Position numbers and translations under genes: made by a program. The notes beneath the pieces are model-generated. The model was not told the DNA's origin, did not search any database, and saw only the letters and a list, made by a program, of their open reading frames with translations. Positions 1 to 8,667 of a stretch of 64,000 nucleotides of DNA are shown in pieces. Source of the stretch: UBA6170 sp942491385 (GTDB lineage Bacteria > Chloroflexota > Anaerolineae > Anaerolineales > Anaerolineaceae); contig CALOAF010000004.1 of NCBI GenBank assembly GCA_942491385.1, positions 62,001 to 126,000 on the forward strand, given 5' to 3'. Positions within the stretch are counted from its first letter, which is position 1; every line of letters begins with the position of its first letter.

Positions 1-41
1 AGTAATAGGGTGAAAACGAGAATAACTTTAAGATGTTTCAT
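1..41 (-). CDS. N-terminal tip of a secreted or lipoprotein gene (partial)
   Basis: Thirteen codons of a minus-strand gene that leaves the left edge. Translation begins M-K-H-L-K and continues into hydrophobic residues (V-I-L-V-F-T-L-L), which looks like the start of a signal peptide. An AAGGAG ribosome binding site (complement of 52-57) lies 10 nt upstream of the ATG, which makes the start credible. Nothing can be said about function. Confidence 0.6.
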   Translation of the reverse strand, partial: MKHLKVILVFTLL

Positions 42-60
42 TTTTTGACTTCTCCTTGGT

Positions 61-383
61 TTATATAGAATGAAATGAATAAAATTGACGACTGAAATTA
101 ACCATTAAGGACTTTTCGTGAATTTCACCTCCTGTGAATTGTTCAAATTAATTTTGAAATACGCATCATTTCTTTTCGCGCACGGAAATTGCAATCTAAA
201 AGATAATTTTGATATAAAAGGAATGAAAATTAATTACCATAAAAGTTAATTCAGTATTAGTTTATAGATTTTTACCAAAAAAATCAAGACAAATTCTCAA
301 AAAGGTGTTATTTGTCTGACATTTCAGGATGATTCATCTTATTTTCAAATAATTAATGAAATAAATTCCAATCTTACCTGGGA
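61..383. other. Divergent intergenic region without a recognisable gene
   Basis: About 320 bases of AT-rich sequence lie between the left-edge gene (minus) and the LuxR-Kelch gene (plus). I see no open frame of note and no tRNA-like fold. A direct repeat GTGAATT occurs twice around 119-140, flanking an AGGAGG-like string on the minus strand that is not followed by a usable frame. The region probably holds the divergent promoters. Confidence 0.4.
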
Positions 384-389
384 TATAAT
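384..389 (+). promoter_or_regulatory. -10 element immediately upstream of the LuxR-Kelch start
   Basis: A perfect TATAAT ends 7 nt before the ATG at 396, which would put the transcription start at or next to the A of the start codon. No Shine-Dalgarno sequence precedes that ATG, so a leaderless mRNA is possible. The -35 region is weak. Confidence 0.4.
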
Positions 390-395
390 TACCAA

Positions 396-1742
396 ATGGT
401 TGATGAGAATGAATTAAGCGATCGAGAAATTGAAATTATCCGGTTAGTGGCAACAGGTGCCAGTAACAAAGAAATCGCCAATTTTTTAACGATAAGTCCC
501 AATACAGTCAAAGTACATCTAAGAAATATTTTTGGGAAATTAGGGGTTTTATCCAGAACTGAAGCGACCATGACAGCCATAAGAATGGGGTTGGTTGACT
601 CTCCTGGATCTGAAAACCAGACTGAAAATCGGAATGAAGTTTCACCATCCGAAGGCATTAATTCGCAGGTACTCCCGCAAAATACCAAACCACCAGTTTC
701 CTCTAAGAGGAGTTTATTAATTATTATAGGGTTTGGCCTGATTATTCTTGTCCTGGCAGGATTTCTACTTAATCGTGTATTATCTACCTCAAATGAGCCT
801 GAGGGTGGTATTTCAGTGGCTGAATTGGAGGAATTAACTTCAAAGCGGTGGACGACCGTTCAAGATTTACCCCTAGCGTTATCTGGCATGGGTTTTGCCC
901 GTTATGAAAATAAGTTTATGTTATTTGGCGGTGCCAGTGAAAATTCCATTTCTGATAAGTTATTTATCTACGATTTGGATTCGGGTGCCTGGACAGAAGG
1001 TGCAAATCTTCCAAACCCTTTAAAAGACATTCAGGTAACCATATTGGGTGAGAGAATTTACCTCCCGGGTGGAATTGATGAAAATAATGAAGTTAAATCT
1101 AATTTATTAATCTACAATCCTAGAAACAACAACTGGGATGAAGGTGCTGAGTTGCCTATTCCAATCAGCGGCTATGCATTAGCCCCGTATGAAGGAAAGA
1201 TTTTCTTATTTGGTGGCTTTGATGGAAAAAATTACCTGAATAGCATATATGTTTTCAATCCTGGAATTAACGAGTGGATTCTTTTTGGCAGCATGGAAAC
1301 AACCATAGCCTATTCTTCTGCAGTGGTATTGGGTGGTCAAATTCATTTAATGGGTGGAATGAATGAAACTGGTGTATTGAAGGACCATCTCGTTTATTAC
1401 CCTCAAAGGGAATTATTGGGGGAAGATGCCTGGGAGAATGCGGCGGATTTGCCAGAAGCCAGATATGGGATGAATTCGATTGTTCTGGCAGATATGGTTT
1501 ACACAGCAGGTGGAAAAAATTCGAAAGAAAAATTCTTGCCCATCATCCAATATCTACCCCCCAGAGATTCCTGGATAGAAATAGATTCTCCTCCAATTGA
1601 AATTGGAATATCGCCAGCTGTCTTGCCATATGAAACCCGCTTATTTATTCTAGGCGGATTAAATTCTGAAGGATACTCAGATCAATCGTTAGCATATCAG
1701 GCAGTTTATACGGTGCTCGTTCCTGTTATTCAAAAAGACTAA
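396..1742 (+). CDS. Transmembrane LuxR-type regulator with extracytoplasmic Kelch propeller
   Basis: The 448-residue protein starts with a LuxR/GerE-type helix-turn-helix (about residues 5-65, with L-S-x-R-E, a G-x-S-N-K-E-I-A core and T-V-K-V-H). A polar linker, one membrane helix (about 105-128) and a Kelch-type propeller (about 150-445) follow. Six Gly-Gly blade signatures are visible (F-G-G, P-G-G, F-G-G, M-G-G, A-G-G, L-G-G). The implied topology is a cytoplasmic DNA-binding domain tethered to an outside sensor or scaffold, like ToxR-type one-component regulators but with a LuxR head. No receiver domain is present. The gene stands alone, ends at a terminator hairpin and converges on tRNA-Gly. 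Ligand and targets are unknown; the domain calls are firm and the signalling role is inferred. Confidence 0.85.
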   Translation: MVDENELSDREIEIIRLVATGASNKEIANFLTISPNTVKVHLRNIFGKLGVLSRTEATMTAIRMGLVDSPGSENQTENRNEVSPSEGINSQVLPQNTKPPVSSKRSLLIIIGFGLIILVLAGFLLNRVLSTSNEPEGGISVAELEELTSKRWTTVQDLPLALSGMGFARYENKFMLFGGASENSISDKLFIYDLDSGAWTEGANLPNPLKDIQVTILGERIYLPGGIDENNEVKSNLLIYNPRNNNWDEGAELPIPISGYALAPYEGKIFLFGGFDGKNYLNSIYVFNPGINEWILFGSMETTIAYSSAVVLGGQIHLMGGMNETGVLKDHLVYYPQRELLGEDAWENAADLPEARYGMNSIVLADMVYTAGGKNSKEKFLPIIQYLPPRDSWIEIDSPPIEIGISPAVLPYETRLFILGGLNSEGYSDQSLAYQAVYTVLVPVIQKD

Positions 1743-1756
1743 AAGAAATTTAAGAA

Positions 1757-1782
1757 AAAAGCTGAATCAAAGATCAGCTTTT
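1757..1782. terminator. Bidirectional hairpin between LuxR-Kelch gene and tRNA-Gly
   Basis: A 9-bp perfect stem (1757-1765 with 1774-1782) with an 8-nt loop. The stem arms end in A or T runs, so it can act as an intrinsic terminator for the plus-strand regulator and for the minus-strand tRNA. Confidence 0.7.
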
Positions 1783-1786
1783 CAGG

Positions 1787-1858
1787 AGCGGGAGACGGGA
1801 TTCGAACCCGCGAATGTTAGCTTGGAAGGCTAATGCCTTACCACTTGGCGACTCCCGC
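1787..1858 (-). tRNA. tRNA-Gly (anticodon UCC)
   Basis: A complete 72-nt cloverleaf reads on the minus strand: a 7-bp acceptor stem starting GCGGGAG, a T-arm with GGTTCGAATCC, and an anticodon stem TTAGC/GCTAA around loop CTTCCAA, giving anticodon UCC. The discriminator base is U, as usual for bacterial tRNA-Gly. The 3' CCA is not encoded (CCT follows), so a nucleotidyltransferase must add the A or the whole CCA. Confidence 0.95.
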
Positions 1859-1925
1859 GTAATGGTGGCTATTATACCATTGTTGAATGCTTTGTGAAGG
1901 CTGATTCTTGACAAATTTTGATGAT

Positions 1926-2354
1926 TTAGTTTTCATAAGGTTGCACAACCAGGAGATAGGTGAGTGCTCGTTTTTCAGAATCCTGATCACGAATGCAAAA
2001 ACTATCGTACCTGGCTGGTAAGGAAGGAGCGGTGAATTTTGAGGTTGTAACTTGGCCAGCAATTCCCTTTGCAGATGCCAGGATGGATCGCGGGTCCTGA
2101 TCTTTAAATTTGCCATCTATAGGACCAAAAACCAAGTACCAGGAAATATCAAATTCACTTGTATTGTTCAGTGAAATCTCAATCTCCTGACCCTGTGGGA
2201 CGAAAGATTCGTAAGGCGTACATTGATTGCCATCATAGGTTATGGTAATCTTTGTCGAGGCCATTGATCTTGGATCCTCGTGCACGGAGCAGGAGGATAA
2301 GAGAATTGGGGCAGTAAATAGTAGGATCAGCAAAAATTGTCTCATAAAATTCAT
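1926..2354 (-). CDS. Small secreted lipoprotein, function unknown
   Basis: The 142-residue protein has a lipoprotein signal peptide: M-N-F-M-R, a hydrophobic core, then a lipobox L-L-S-S-C. The mature part contains patches such as Y-D-G-N-Q-C-T-P-Y and a region rich in beta-type residues. It weakly resembles cupredoxin-like lipoproteins, but I see no copper ligand set. The ATG at 2354 was chosen because it sits directly before the signal peptide and avoids overlap with the upstream transglycosylase. A longer frame reaches 2444, and no strong ribosome binding site separates the choices. It follows the transglycosylase by 22 nt and is probably cotranscribed. Confidence 0.6.
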   Translation of the reverse strand: MNFMRQFLLILLFTAPILLSSCSVHEDPRSMASTKITITYDGNQCTPYESFVPQGQEIEISLNNTSEFDISWYLVFGPIDGKFKDQDPRSILASAKGIAGQVTTSKFTAPSLPARYDSFCIRDQDSEKRALTYLLVVQPYEN

Positions 2355-2376
2355 TTTACATGATTCAGTTTTTTTT

Positions 2377-2958
2377 TTACTGATAATTTTCATATATCGA
2401 TAATACAATATCAGCATAATTGTAGCCAACATCCATCGGGCCATAAGCTTTTAATGCATCGAGCCAATTTCCGTTTTTTGCATATAAATTTTTCAGCATC
2501 CGACTTCCATATTCAACGTTCAATTCCGGATCGAACAATTCATCCATACTAGGCCGGCTTGAAAAACACGGACCATTAATGCACATAAAATTGGCAGCAA
2601 TCCCATTGCTAGGCATGATTTGCATTAAACCGACAGCCCCAGAAGAGCTGTAAGCATTCTGATTTCCGCCTGATTCCTGAAGCATGATAGCTGCAATCAG
2701 ATTTGGATCAATTGAGTATGCCAATGCGTTCATTTCTATCAGACCACACCATTGTTGAATTTCATCCGGATAGGTTAGGGATATCGTGCAAGCCAGGTCA
2801 GAATTTTCATCGTTCGCATCAATCATTGTTGATACGCCCTCATTTCTCTCTGGGGAAGCAGAGACAATCACAGGTTGCGATAGCAAACGTGATGCAGCAA
2901 AAACCAAGAAGAAAGATCCCAAGATTACACCTGTGAAAATTTTTTGGACTGAAATCAT
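2377..2958 (-). CDS. Membrane-anchored or secreted lytic transglycosylase (SLT type)
   Basis: The 193-residue protein has an N-terminal hydrophobic segment followed by an SLT/lysozyme-like domain. The family signature is clear: the catalytic Glu in L-Q-E-S-G-G-N, then S-S-S-G-A-V-G-L-M-Q-I-M-P, and a later Y-G-S-R-M-L-K-N-L helix. Such enzymes cleave the MurNAc-GlcNAc bond of peptidoglycan to give 1,6-anhydro ends. The start at 2958 is supported by an AGGAG 7-8 nt upstream; a longer frame to 3021 lacks this. It heads a two-gene unit with the lipoprotein downstream. Its substrate and role (turnover or secretion gap-making) are not resolved. Confidence 0.85.
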   Translation of the reverse strand: MISVQKIFTGVILGSFFLVFAASRLLSQPVIVSASPERNEGVSTMIDANDENSDLACTISLTYPDEIQQWCGLIEMNALAYSIDPNLIAAIMLQESGGNQNAYSSSGAVGLMQIMPSNGIAANFMCINGPCFSSRPSMDELFDPELNVEYGSRMLKNLYAKNGNWLDALKAYGPMDVGYNYADIVLSIYENYQ

Positions 2959-3041
2959 CAAAGCCTCTCCTTGTAGATATAGAAAGATATATTCTCCAAT
3001 ACTTTGGCAATAATAGCACAAAAGTTCTATAATTACAAGTT

Positions 3042-3078
3042 AAAAAAAGAGGTAATTCAATTATCTGAAATACCTCTT
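3042..3078 (-). terminator. Intrinsic terminator of the EF-G-like gene
   Basis: On the minus strand an 8-bp stem (AAGAGGTA with TACCTCTT; 3047-3054 with 3071-3078) is followed by a run of T (complement of 3042-3048), 16 nt after the stop codon of the EF-G-like gene. Confidence 0.8.
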
Positions 3079-3093
3079 ATAAAAACTAGAATA

Positions 3094-5157
3094 TTATTCT
3101 TTTTCTTCTAATTCGAGTTTATGCGCATTGATGATTTCCTGTTGCAGGTGGGTGGGAACTCGTTCAAAATGATCGAATTCCATGTCAAAGATACCTCGAC
3201 CACCGGTTAATGAACGAAGTTGGGTGGTATAACGTAACATTTCAGCCATTGGAACCTGAGCTGTGACAATAGAACGACCTTTATCACTATCCATACCCTG
3301 CACGCGAGCTCGTCTGGTGTTAAGGTCACCAAGAATATCACCCATATTATATTCAGGCACAGTGATTTTCACATTCATAATCGGTTCCATAAGGACGGGA
3401 CCAGCTTCCTGGAAAGCAATTTTGAAAGCTTCACGGCCAGCGATTTCGAATGCAACTGGTTTGGAGTCTACTGGATGTTCTTTACCATCAAAAACAGACA
3501 CGCGCACTCCATAAACAGGATATCCTGCAATAATTCCATCTTTCATGGTAGAGAGGATGCCTTTTTGAATGGATGTGAAATAAGATTGCGAAATAGCTCC
3601 ACCAAAAACATCCCAGGTCATTTCAAATTCGCCTTCGGATGGTAAGGTTTTCAGATGGACTTCACCAAATTGGCCAGAACCACCAGTTTGTTTCTTATGC
3701 CGGTAAACACCAACACCTTCTTTTGTAATAGTTTCTTTGTAAGCCACTTTGGGTTCAGCAGTATTGATATTCAATTGGAATTTAGAAGAAGCACGCCTCA
3801 CGGCGACATCAATATGCTGGTCACCCATTCCCTGTAGAACTGTCTGGCGGGTAGATGGTTCCATTGACCAAGATAAGGTCATGTCTTCCTCACACAAGCG
3901 GGTTAAAACAGTACTAATTTTTGCGGAATCCTGTTGGGTTTTTGGGGTAACAGCAACACGAAATAACGCGTTGGGGTATTTTGCTGAAGGCAGGATAATA
4001 GGTGTGCTCTTGTCACCGAGGGTATTGCCTGTGACGGTTTCGGATAGTTTAGGAACTACAGCAATATCACCTGCATGGACTGTCTTGACTGGTATGTTTT
4101 CATTCCCTCTGGGGATGCTAACGGTGCCTAATCTTTCCTCTACACCTTTTTCATGATTCCATACGCGTGAATCTGAGTTAATCATCCCGGAATAAACCCT
4201 GAAGTAGGTTTGTTTTCCTACAAATGGGTCTGCGGTGGTTTTCCAAACATAGGCAACCAATGGTCCTGTATCGGATGAAGTTATTTCAATTTCTTTTTCA
4301 TTATTTGTTGCCTCAAAGGGACCGGCTTCCATGGGATTTGGGAGTAAATTAATCATGGCATTTAAGAGGGGAATGAGTCCAATTTGATTGGTCGCAGAGG
4401 ATGCAAATACTGGAACAAATGTTCCTTGTTTGAAGACAGATTTTAAACCGCGAGTAATATCTCCAGCGGAAAGTGTGCCTTGATCAAAAAATTTTTCCAT
4501 CAAATCATCAGCACCTTCAGCAGCAGCTTCAACGATCTCAGCATGTGCTTCTTCTGCGGTTGTTTTGAATTCAGCAGGAATCTCGACGCTTTCTGTGCCC
4601 ACTCCTTTGAAAGCCTTCATGCTCACCAGATCAATCACACCTTGAAAATCAGCTTGTTCACCCCAGGGAAGTTGTAAGGGGAGTAATCTGATATTGGTTA
4701 TTTCCTGAAATGAGTCGAACATCTTTTTAAAATTTGCATTTTCCCTATCCATTTTGTTGATTAGAATGAAACGAGGAATATTCTTTTCCCCACTATAAGT
4801 CCAGGCTAATTCGGTTCCGACTTCGATTCCAGCGACGGCATCAACCAAAATTACTGCTCCATCAGAAACACGTAAAGCGGAAATTTCTTCTCCCAGAAAA
4901 TCTGTATAACCTGGTGTGTCAAGGATATTCAATTTATGGTTGTTATATTCAACTGGTAGAACTGAGGTGTAAATCGAAATGCTGCGGCGTTGTTCCTCTT
5001 CATCAAAATCAGAAGTGGTTGAGCCGTCTTCGATTTTACCCATACGATTGATTGCACCGGAAAAATTTAGTAATGCTTCTGCCAAAATTGTTTTTCCTGC
5101 GCCACTATGAGATGCGAATGTAATATTACGAATTGCCTCGGTTTTATATTCTTTCAT
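3094..5157 (-). CDS. EF-G-like translational GTPase (FusA2-type)
   Basis: The 687-residue protein has the full EF-G layout: an N-terminal GTPase domain with P-loop S-H-S-G-A-G-K-T, G3 D-T-P-G-Y, G4 N-K-M-D, then the domain II beta-barrel and domains III to V. The P-loop differs from the A-H-I-D-A-G-K-T of canonical EF-G and matches the EF-G-like subgroup often annotated as FusA2 or EF-G2. Canonical fusA normally sits with rpsL/rpsG and tuf. Here the gene is monocistronic with its own terminator, supporting a paralogue that may not be the main translocase. The exact role of this subgroup is not settled. Confidence 0.85.
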   Translation of the reverse strand: MKEYKTEAIRNITFASHSGAGKTILAEALLNFSGAINRMGKIEDGSTTSDFDEEEQRRSISIYTSVLPVEYNNHKLNILDTPGYTDFLGEEISALRVSDGAVILVDAVAGIEVGTELAWTYSGEKNIPRFILINKMDRENANFKKMFDSFQEITNIRLLPLQLPWGEQADFQGVIDLVSMKAFKGVGTESVEIPAEFKTTAEEAHAEIVEAAAEGADDLMEKFFDQGTLSAGDITRGLKSVFKQGTFVPVFASSATNQIGLIPLLNAMINLLPNPMEAGPFEATNNEKEIEITSSDTGPLVAYVWKTTADPFVGKQTYFRVYSGMINSDSRVWNHEKGVEERLGTVSIPRGNENIPVKTVHAGDIAVVPKLSETVTGNTLGDKSTPIILPSAKYPNALFRVAVTPKTQQDSAKISTVLTRLCEEDMTLSWSMEPSTRQTVLQGMGDQHIDVAVRRASSKFQLNINTAEPKVAYKETITKEGVGVYRHKKQTGGSGQFGEVHLKTLPSEGEFEMTWDVFGGAISQSYFTSIQKGILSTMKDGIIAGYPVYGVRVSVFDGKEHPVDSKPVAFEIAGREAFKIAFQEAGPVLMEPIMNVKITVPEYNMGDILGDLNTRRARVQGMDSDKGRSIVTAQVPMAEMLRYTTQLRSLTGGRGIFDMEFDHFERVPTHLQQEIINAHKLELEEKE

Positions 5158-5370
5158 GAACCTAACCCTTCTTAAAATGAGATTTTCGTACTAACCTCTA
5201 AAACCGGTAATATTGATGGTAAAGAGGCAGATTTTCAAGGTGCTTGCGTAAAACGTGATAATTATATCAGTGATAACCAATTTCTTCGAGTGAGTGAGTT
5301 ATTAATTTAAGCATAATGGAATGCTATTGAATATAAAAAAATTGTGGTAGTAAATTTGGAATGAACGAGT

Positions 5371-5934
5371 CTAAATATGTGTTTCATCAGAAATCGTTTT
5401 AATCATCTTCCAGGCAGGCTCACGAACATTTTGCAATGTGTTGTTATGATCACGAAATGACCATTCTCCAGGTTCTGCTCCAGCGATTATAAATCCTAAT
5501 CTTTTATACAATCGAATGGCAAGTTCATTAGTCCTGGCGACATTAAGGGTGATTTCTCGAAAATTGCGCTGCAATAAATCATTTTCCACGACAGAAAACA
5601 TGCGGGTACCCAAGCCAGCATTTCTGAAACCTGGTTTAATTCGGAATGCATAAAAATAGGCACTAAAAAAACCGTCGGCGAGGTCTTTTCTTACTGAGTT
5701 TAGTTGAATAAAAACCTGACCAATAATTCCTTTTTGTGGGAGATCTGCCACCCAAAGAACGTTTTTCCCCTGGTTTTTATATTTGTAAGCGTTTAAATAA
5801 ACTTGCCGTAAATGTTTGTACTCACCGTCCCATTCAAGCTGATGAAGATCAGAAAAAATTAAATGACGAATAATAACAGAGTTAATCCAGAGATTGGGTG
5901 ATGATTGAGAAATGTGGGTCGTTTCAATTTTCAT
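5371..5934 (-). CDS. GNAT-family N-acetyltransferase
   Basis: The 187-residue protein has the GNAT core: an acetyl-CoA binding motif A of the form R-x-x-G-x-G (R-N-A-G-L-G-T near residue 110) and a C-terminal L-Y-K-R-L-G-F beta-alpha motif typical of ribosomal-protein-type or small-molecule acetyltransferases. The start at 5934 gives an 11-nt overlap with the end of the upstream DHH-CBS-nucleotidyltransferase gene, suggesting translational coupling. A longer frame to 6003 would overlap by 80 nt and is less likely. The substrate cannot be told from sequence. Confidence 0.8.
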   Translation of the reverse strand: MKIETTHISQSSPNLWINSVIIRHLIFSDLHQLEWDGEYKHLRQVYLNAYKYKNQGKNVLWVADLPQKGIIGQVFIQLNSVRKDLADGFFSAYFYAFRIKPGFRNAGLGTRMFSVVENDLLQRNFREITLNVARTNELAIRLYKRLGFIIAGAEPGEWSFRDHNNTLQNVREPAWKMIKTISDETHI

Positions 5935-8575
5935 TTTCTGACAGAGTTGCAAGCACTTCATCCAGCAGGATATTTTCATGTTCTTCCGAACGTATTTCCT
6001 CATTCAACCAGGCTTTACGTAATCTGGATAGAATTTTCTTATAAATCGGACCTGGCGGAATGCCTAACTTTTGTAGGTCTTCTCCGCTGGTGAAGGGTTT
6101 TACTTTTCTCCAATGTGAAATATATTGATCAATCAAATCCTTGATGCGGTGGTCAATGGTGGTGTGGTAGAGGATAAAAAGAACGTGAGGGGGTAGAGTA
6201 TCAAGATACTCTGTAATTTCACTCGGTGTCTTATTGACGAACTGGTAAATTAATTTCAGTGATTTCTGTGCTTTGATACTGGATTCGGTCACAATGGCAG
6301 GTGTACGCAATCGCTTCCCTATGGGACGGGGGTTGTGTTTCAGATTCATAAACCAGGTAATATAAGCCAGAACTAAATTATCTTTGGAGGTTCCGTTAGT
6401 TGCTGACAATTGCCAGATTGGATCTATAGGCATTTTTAAAATTTTGACCATTTTTTCGATGATTTCTGGATTTATGCTTAAATATGGATGAATCTGATGT
6501 AGAAAATTTAACTCCTGTAGACGGAGTAATGCTGGTTTGGGATCTGATTCTGATAGAATCAAATTTAATTCATGTCTCAATCGATCCCCAGAGACTTGAT
6601 TGATTAAATCTTTGGCCTCTTCCATTAGTTGGAATGTGCGATCTTCAATGCGGAAATTGAATCTTTGCTCAAACCGTACCGCTCTGATCAATCTGGTTGG
6701 GTCGTCAACAAAAGACAATGAATGCAATACTTTGATTAACCCTGCTTGCAGATCCTGGAACCCACCCCAGTAATCGTATAGTTCCCCATAATGATTCCCA
6801 TCTAATCTGAGCGCTAGTGTATTAATTGTAAAATCCCTGCGATGTAAATCGAGTTTAATACTGCTTCTTTCTACTTGGGGAAGTGCTGTTGGAAAATCAT
6901 AAAACTCAGTACGAGCGCTAATGAGATCAAGAGTTTGTGGTAATTCTGAAAGATCTACCTCTTTGAATTCCGGGAAGTTGTCCAAAAAATTCTGGTGAAT
7001 AGCACTAATTTGCCATTTCGCCGTCCCAAATCGCTTATGTGTGTTTACTTTTCCTCCAAATTCATTTAATAGACTTTGGGTGAATTGTATTGCGTCGCCT
7101 TCGACGACAATATCGAAATCAAGTGATGGGCGGTTAAGAATGAGGTCGCGAACAAACCCTCCTACGATATAAATCGCATTTTTTTGTCGAAAGGCGTGTT
7201 GTGCAATCAGATTCAGTAGGGTAATTTGAGCTTTTGGTAGCGCAGAGTTCAGTTTTATCGACAAATTTTTTTTATCGATGACAGTTGTCTTTGGTTTTCC
7301 GATTGCTTTCAACAAATCTGTACGTGTGACAATTCCGACGATTTCACCATTTTTTTTGTCTATCACTGGAATTTGTCCCCATCCAGATTCAGTCATTACC
7401 TGCTGAACTTTATCCAGTGAATCTTTTAACTCTACGTAAATTTCCCCAGAATCCATAAGACTGGCAGCAGTAAGATTCAATTTATGCGCGATCGCTCGTT
7501 CCACGCTGCGACGATTTAATAAACCAACTATGTTACCGTCAGAAACCACAGGATAGCCTTCAAATCCATAGCGCTTCATTAGATTGGAGGCTTCTTCTAT
7601 ACTTGTTTGTGGGGTGATGAGAAGAGGTTTCTTGGACATGATCTGGGCAGCAGATATGACCGGTTCGACGGATTCGTGTAGATATTCTATAAGTTGCTTG
7701 TAAATGATTTCAATAGGTGGTTGATTATCTTCGACCTGAATTAATGCAGCGGCAGCTCTGGGATGCCCACCACCACCAAATTGCTGAGCGATTCTGCCTA
7801 CATTTATCTTGTCTGTTGTTGATCTGGCAACCAATCGAATGCCTTCCTGAGTACTGGCCACTAGGAATAATGCATCTGGGTCCAAGGAATCCCGAATTTT
7901 GTGTGCTATGCTGGATATTTCTTCCTCCAAATCAGAGGCATCTGCCATGGCGACAACGATTCGGTTTCCGTGGATATCGAAATGTTGAGTTTTCTGCAAT
8001 AATCGATCATAAACTGATCTTTGCTGGTCAGATAATGGGGGATTTAGATATTGATTGGCAATTGCCAGGCTGGCTCCTTTTTCAATTAAGTATGCAGCGG
8101 CCTTTAAATCTCTAGCGGTTGTGTTGGCATACGATAACGAGCCGGTATCCTCATAAATTCCTAATAAAAACAGTGTTGACAGTATTATGGATAGTTTATC
8201 GTTTCTTTTTACCAGTTCTTCTATCAAAATGGTTGTGCAACTTCCGGTACTTTCAAAGACAGTTACCCATTTTTCTGATAAATCCTTTTTTCTTTGATGA
8301 TGATCAATGACAGATACGGTGGTTTTCTTAGAAATACCTTTCAACGTGACCAATGCTTGGGTGTCCACTAGAGTGATGTGGTCGATTTTGATGGGAGAAA
8401 CATCTTTGAAATGATGAAGTGGTAATTCATTACCACAAAGATCCAAAAATGATCGTACATTCCTGTTGATCCGATTTGGCAGAATAGCAACAGCGTCTGG
8501 ATCCAAAATAGCCGCAACTGTTAAAGAGCCAATTGCATCGAAATCCGCTTGTTCGTGCGTCAAAATGATGTGCAT
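5924..8575 (-). CDS. DHH phosphoesterase - CBS pair - tRNA nucleotidyltransferase/poly(A) polymerase fusion
   Basis: The 883-residue protein joins three modules. Residues 1-300 are a DHH/DHHA1 phosphoesterase (D-F-D-A-I-G, V-D-T-Q, I-D-H-H-Q, and the G-G-G-G-H-P-R-A-A-A motif of DHHA1), as in NrnA-type nanoRNases. Residues 310-430 are two CBS repeats, usually adenine-nucleotide sensors. Residues 450-880 are a class II CCA-adding/poly(A) polymerase head (G-G-F-V-R-D, then D-F-D-I-V-V catalytic carboxylates) with the R-R-D-F-T-I-N-T-L-A-L signature and an RNA-binding tail. It could both finish tRNA 3' ends and degrade short RNAs. None of the three tRNA genes in this window encodes CCA, consistent with such a need. 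It heads a unit with the GNAT. Confidence 0.88.
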   Translation of the reverse strand: MHIILTHEQADFDAIGSLTVAAILDPDAVAILPNRINRNVRSFLDLCGNELPLHHFKDVSPIKIDHITLVDTQALVTLKGISKKTTVSVIDHHQRKKDLSEKWVTVFESTGSCTTILIEELVKRNDKLSIILSTLFLLGIYEDTGSLSYANTTARDLKAAAYLIEKGASLAIANQYLNPPLSDQQRSVYDRLLQKTQHFDIHGNRIVVAMADASDLEEEISSIAHKIRDSLDPDALFLVASTQEGIRLVARSTTDKINVGRIAQQFGGGGHPRAAAALIQVEDNQPPIEIIYKQLIEYLHESVEPVISAAQIMSKKPLLITPQTSIEEASNLMKRYGFEGYPVVSDGNIVGLLNRRSVERAIAHKLNLTAASLMDSGEIYVELKDSLDKVQQVMTESGWGQIPVIDKKNGEIVGIVTRTDLLKAIGKPKTTVIDKKNLSIKLNSALPKAQITLLNLIAQHAFRQKNAIYIVGGFVRDLILNRPSLDFDIVVEGDAIQFTQSLLNEFGGKVNTHKRFGTAKWQISAIHQNFLDNFPEFKEVDLSELPQTLDLISARTEFYDFPTALPQVERSSIKLDLHRRDFTINTLALRLDGNHYGELYDYWGGFQDLQAGLIKVLHSLSFVDDPTRLIRAVRFEQRFNFRIEDRTFQLMEEAKDLINQVSGDRLRHELNLILSESDPKPALLRLQELNFLHQIHPYLSINPEIIEKMVKILKMPIDPIWQLSATNGTSKDNLVLAYITWFMNLKHNPRPIGKRLRTPAIVTESSIKAQKSLKLIYQFVNKTPSEITEYLDTLPPHVLFILYHTTIDHRIKDLIDQYISHWRKVKPFTSGEDLQKLGIPPGPIYKKILSRLRKAWLNEEIRSEEHENILLDEVLATLSENEN

Positions 8576-8622
8576 AAACTAATTTTATCATTTTCTCAAG
8601 ACGAGAACATCGTATGTTCTGA

Positions 8623-8650
8623 TTGAAATTGAAAATTCTTTTGGTATGAT
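8623..8650 (+). promoter_or_regulatory. Promoter of moeB-rhodanese unit
   Basis: A TTGAAA -35 (8623-8628), a 16-nt spacer and an extended -10 TGGTATGAT (8642-8650) lie 18-45 nt upstream of the MoeB-like start. A GGAG ribosome binding site follows at 8658-8661. Confidence 0.55.
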
Positions 8651-8667
8651 TCACTTTGGAGTAAATA

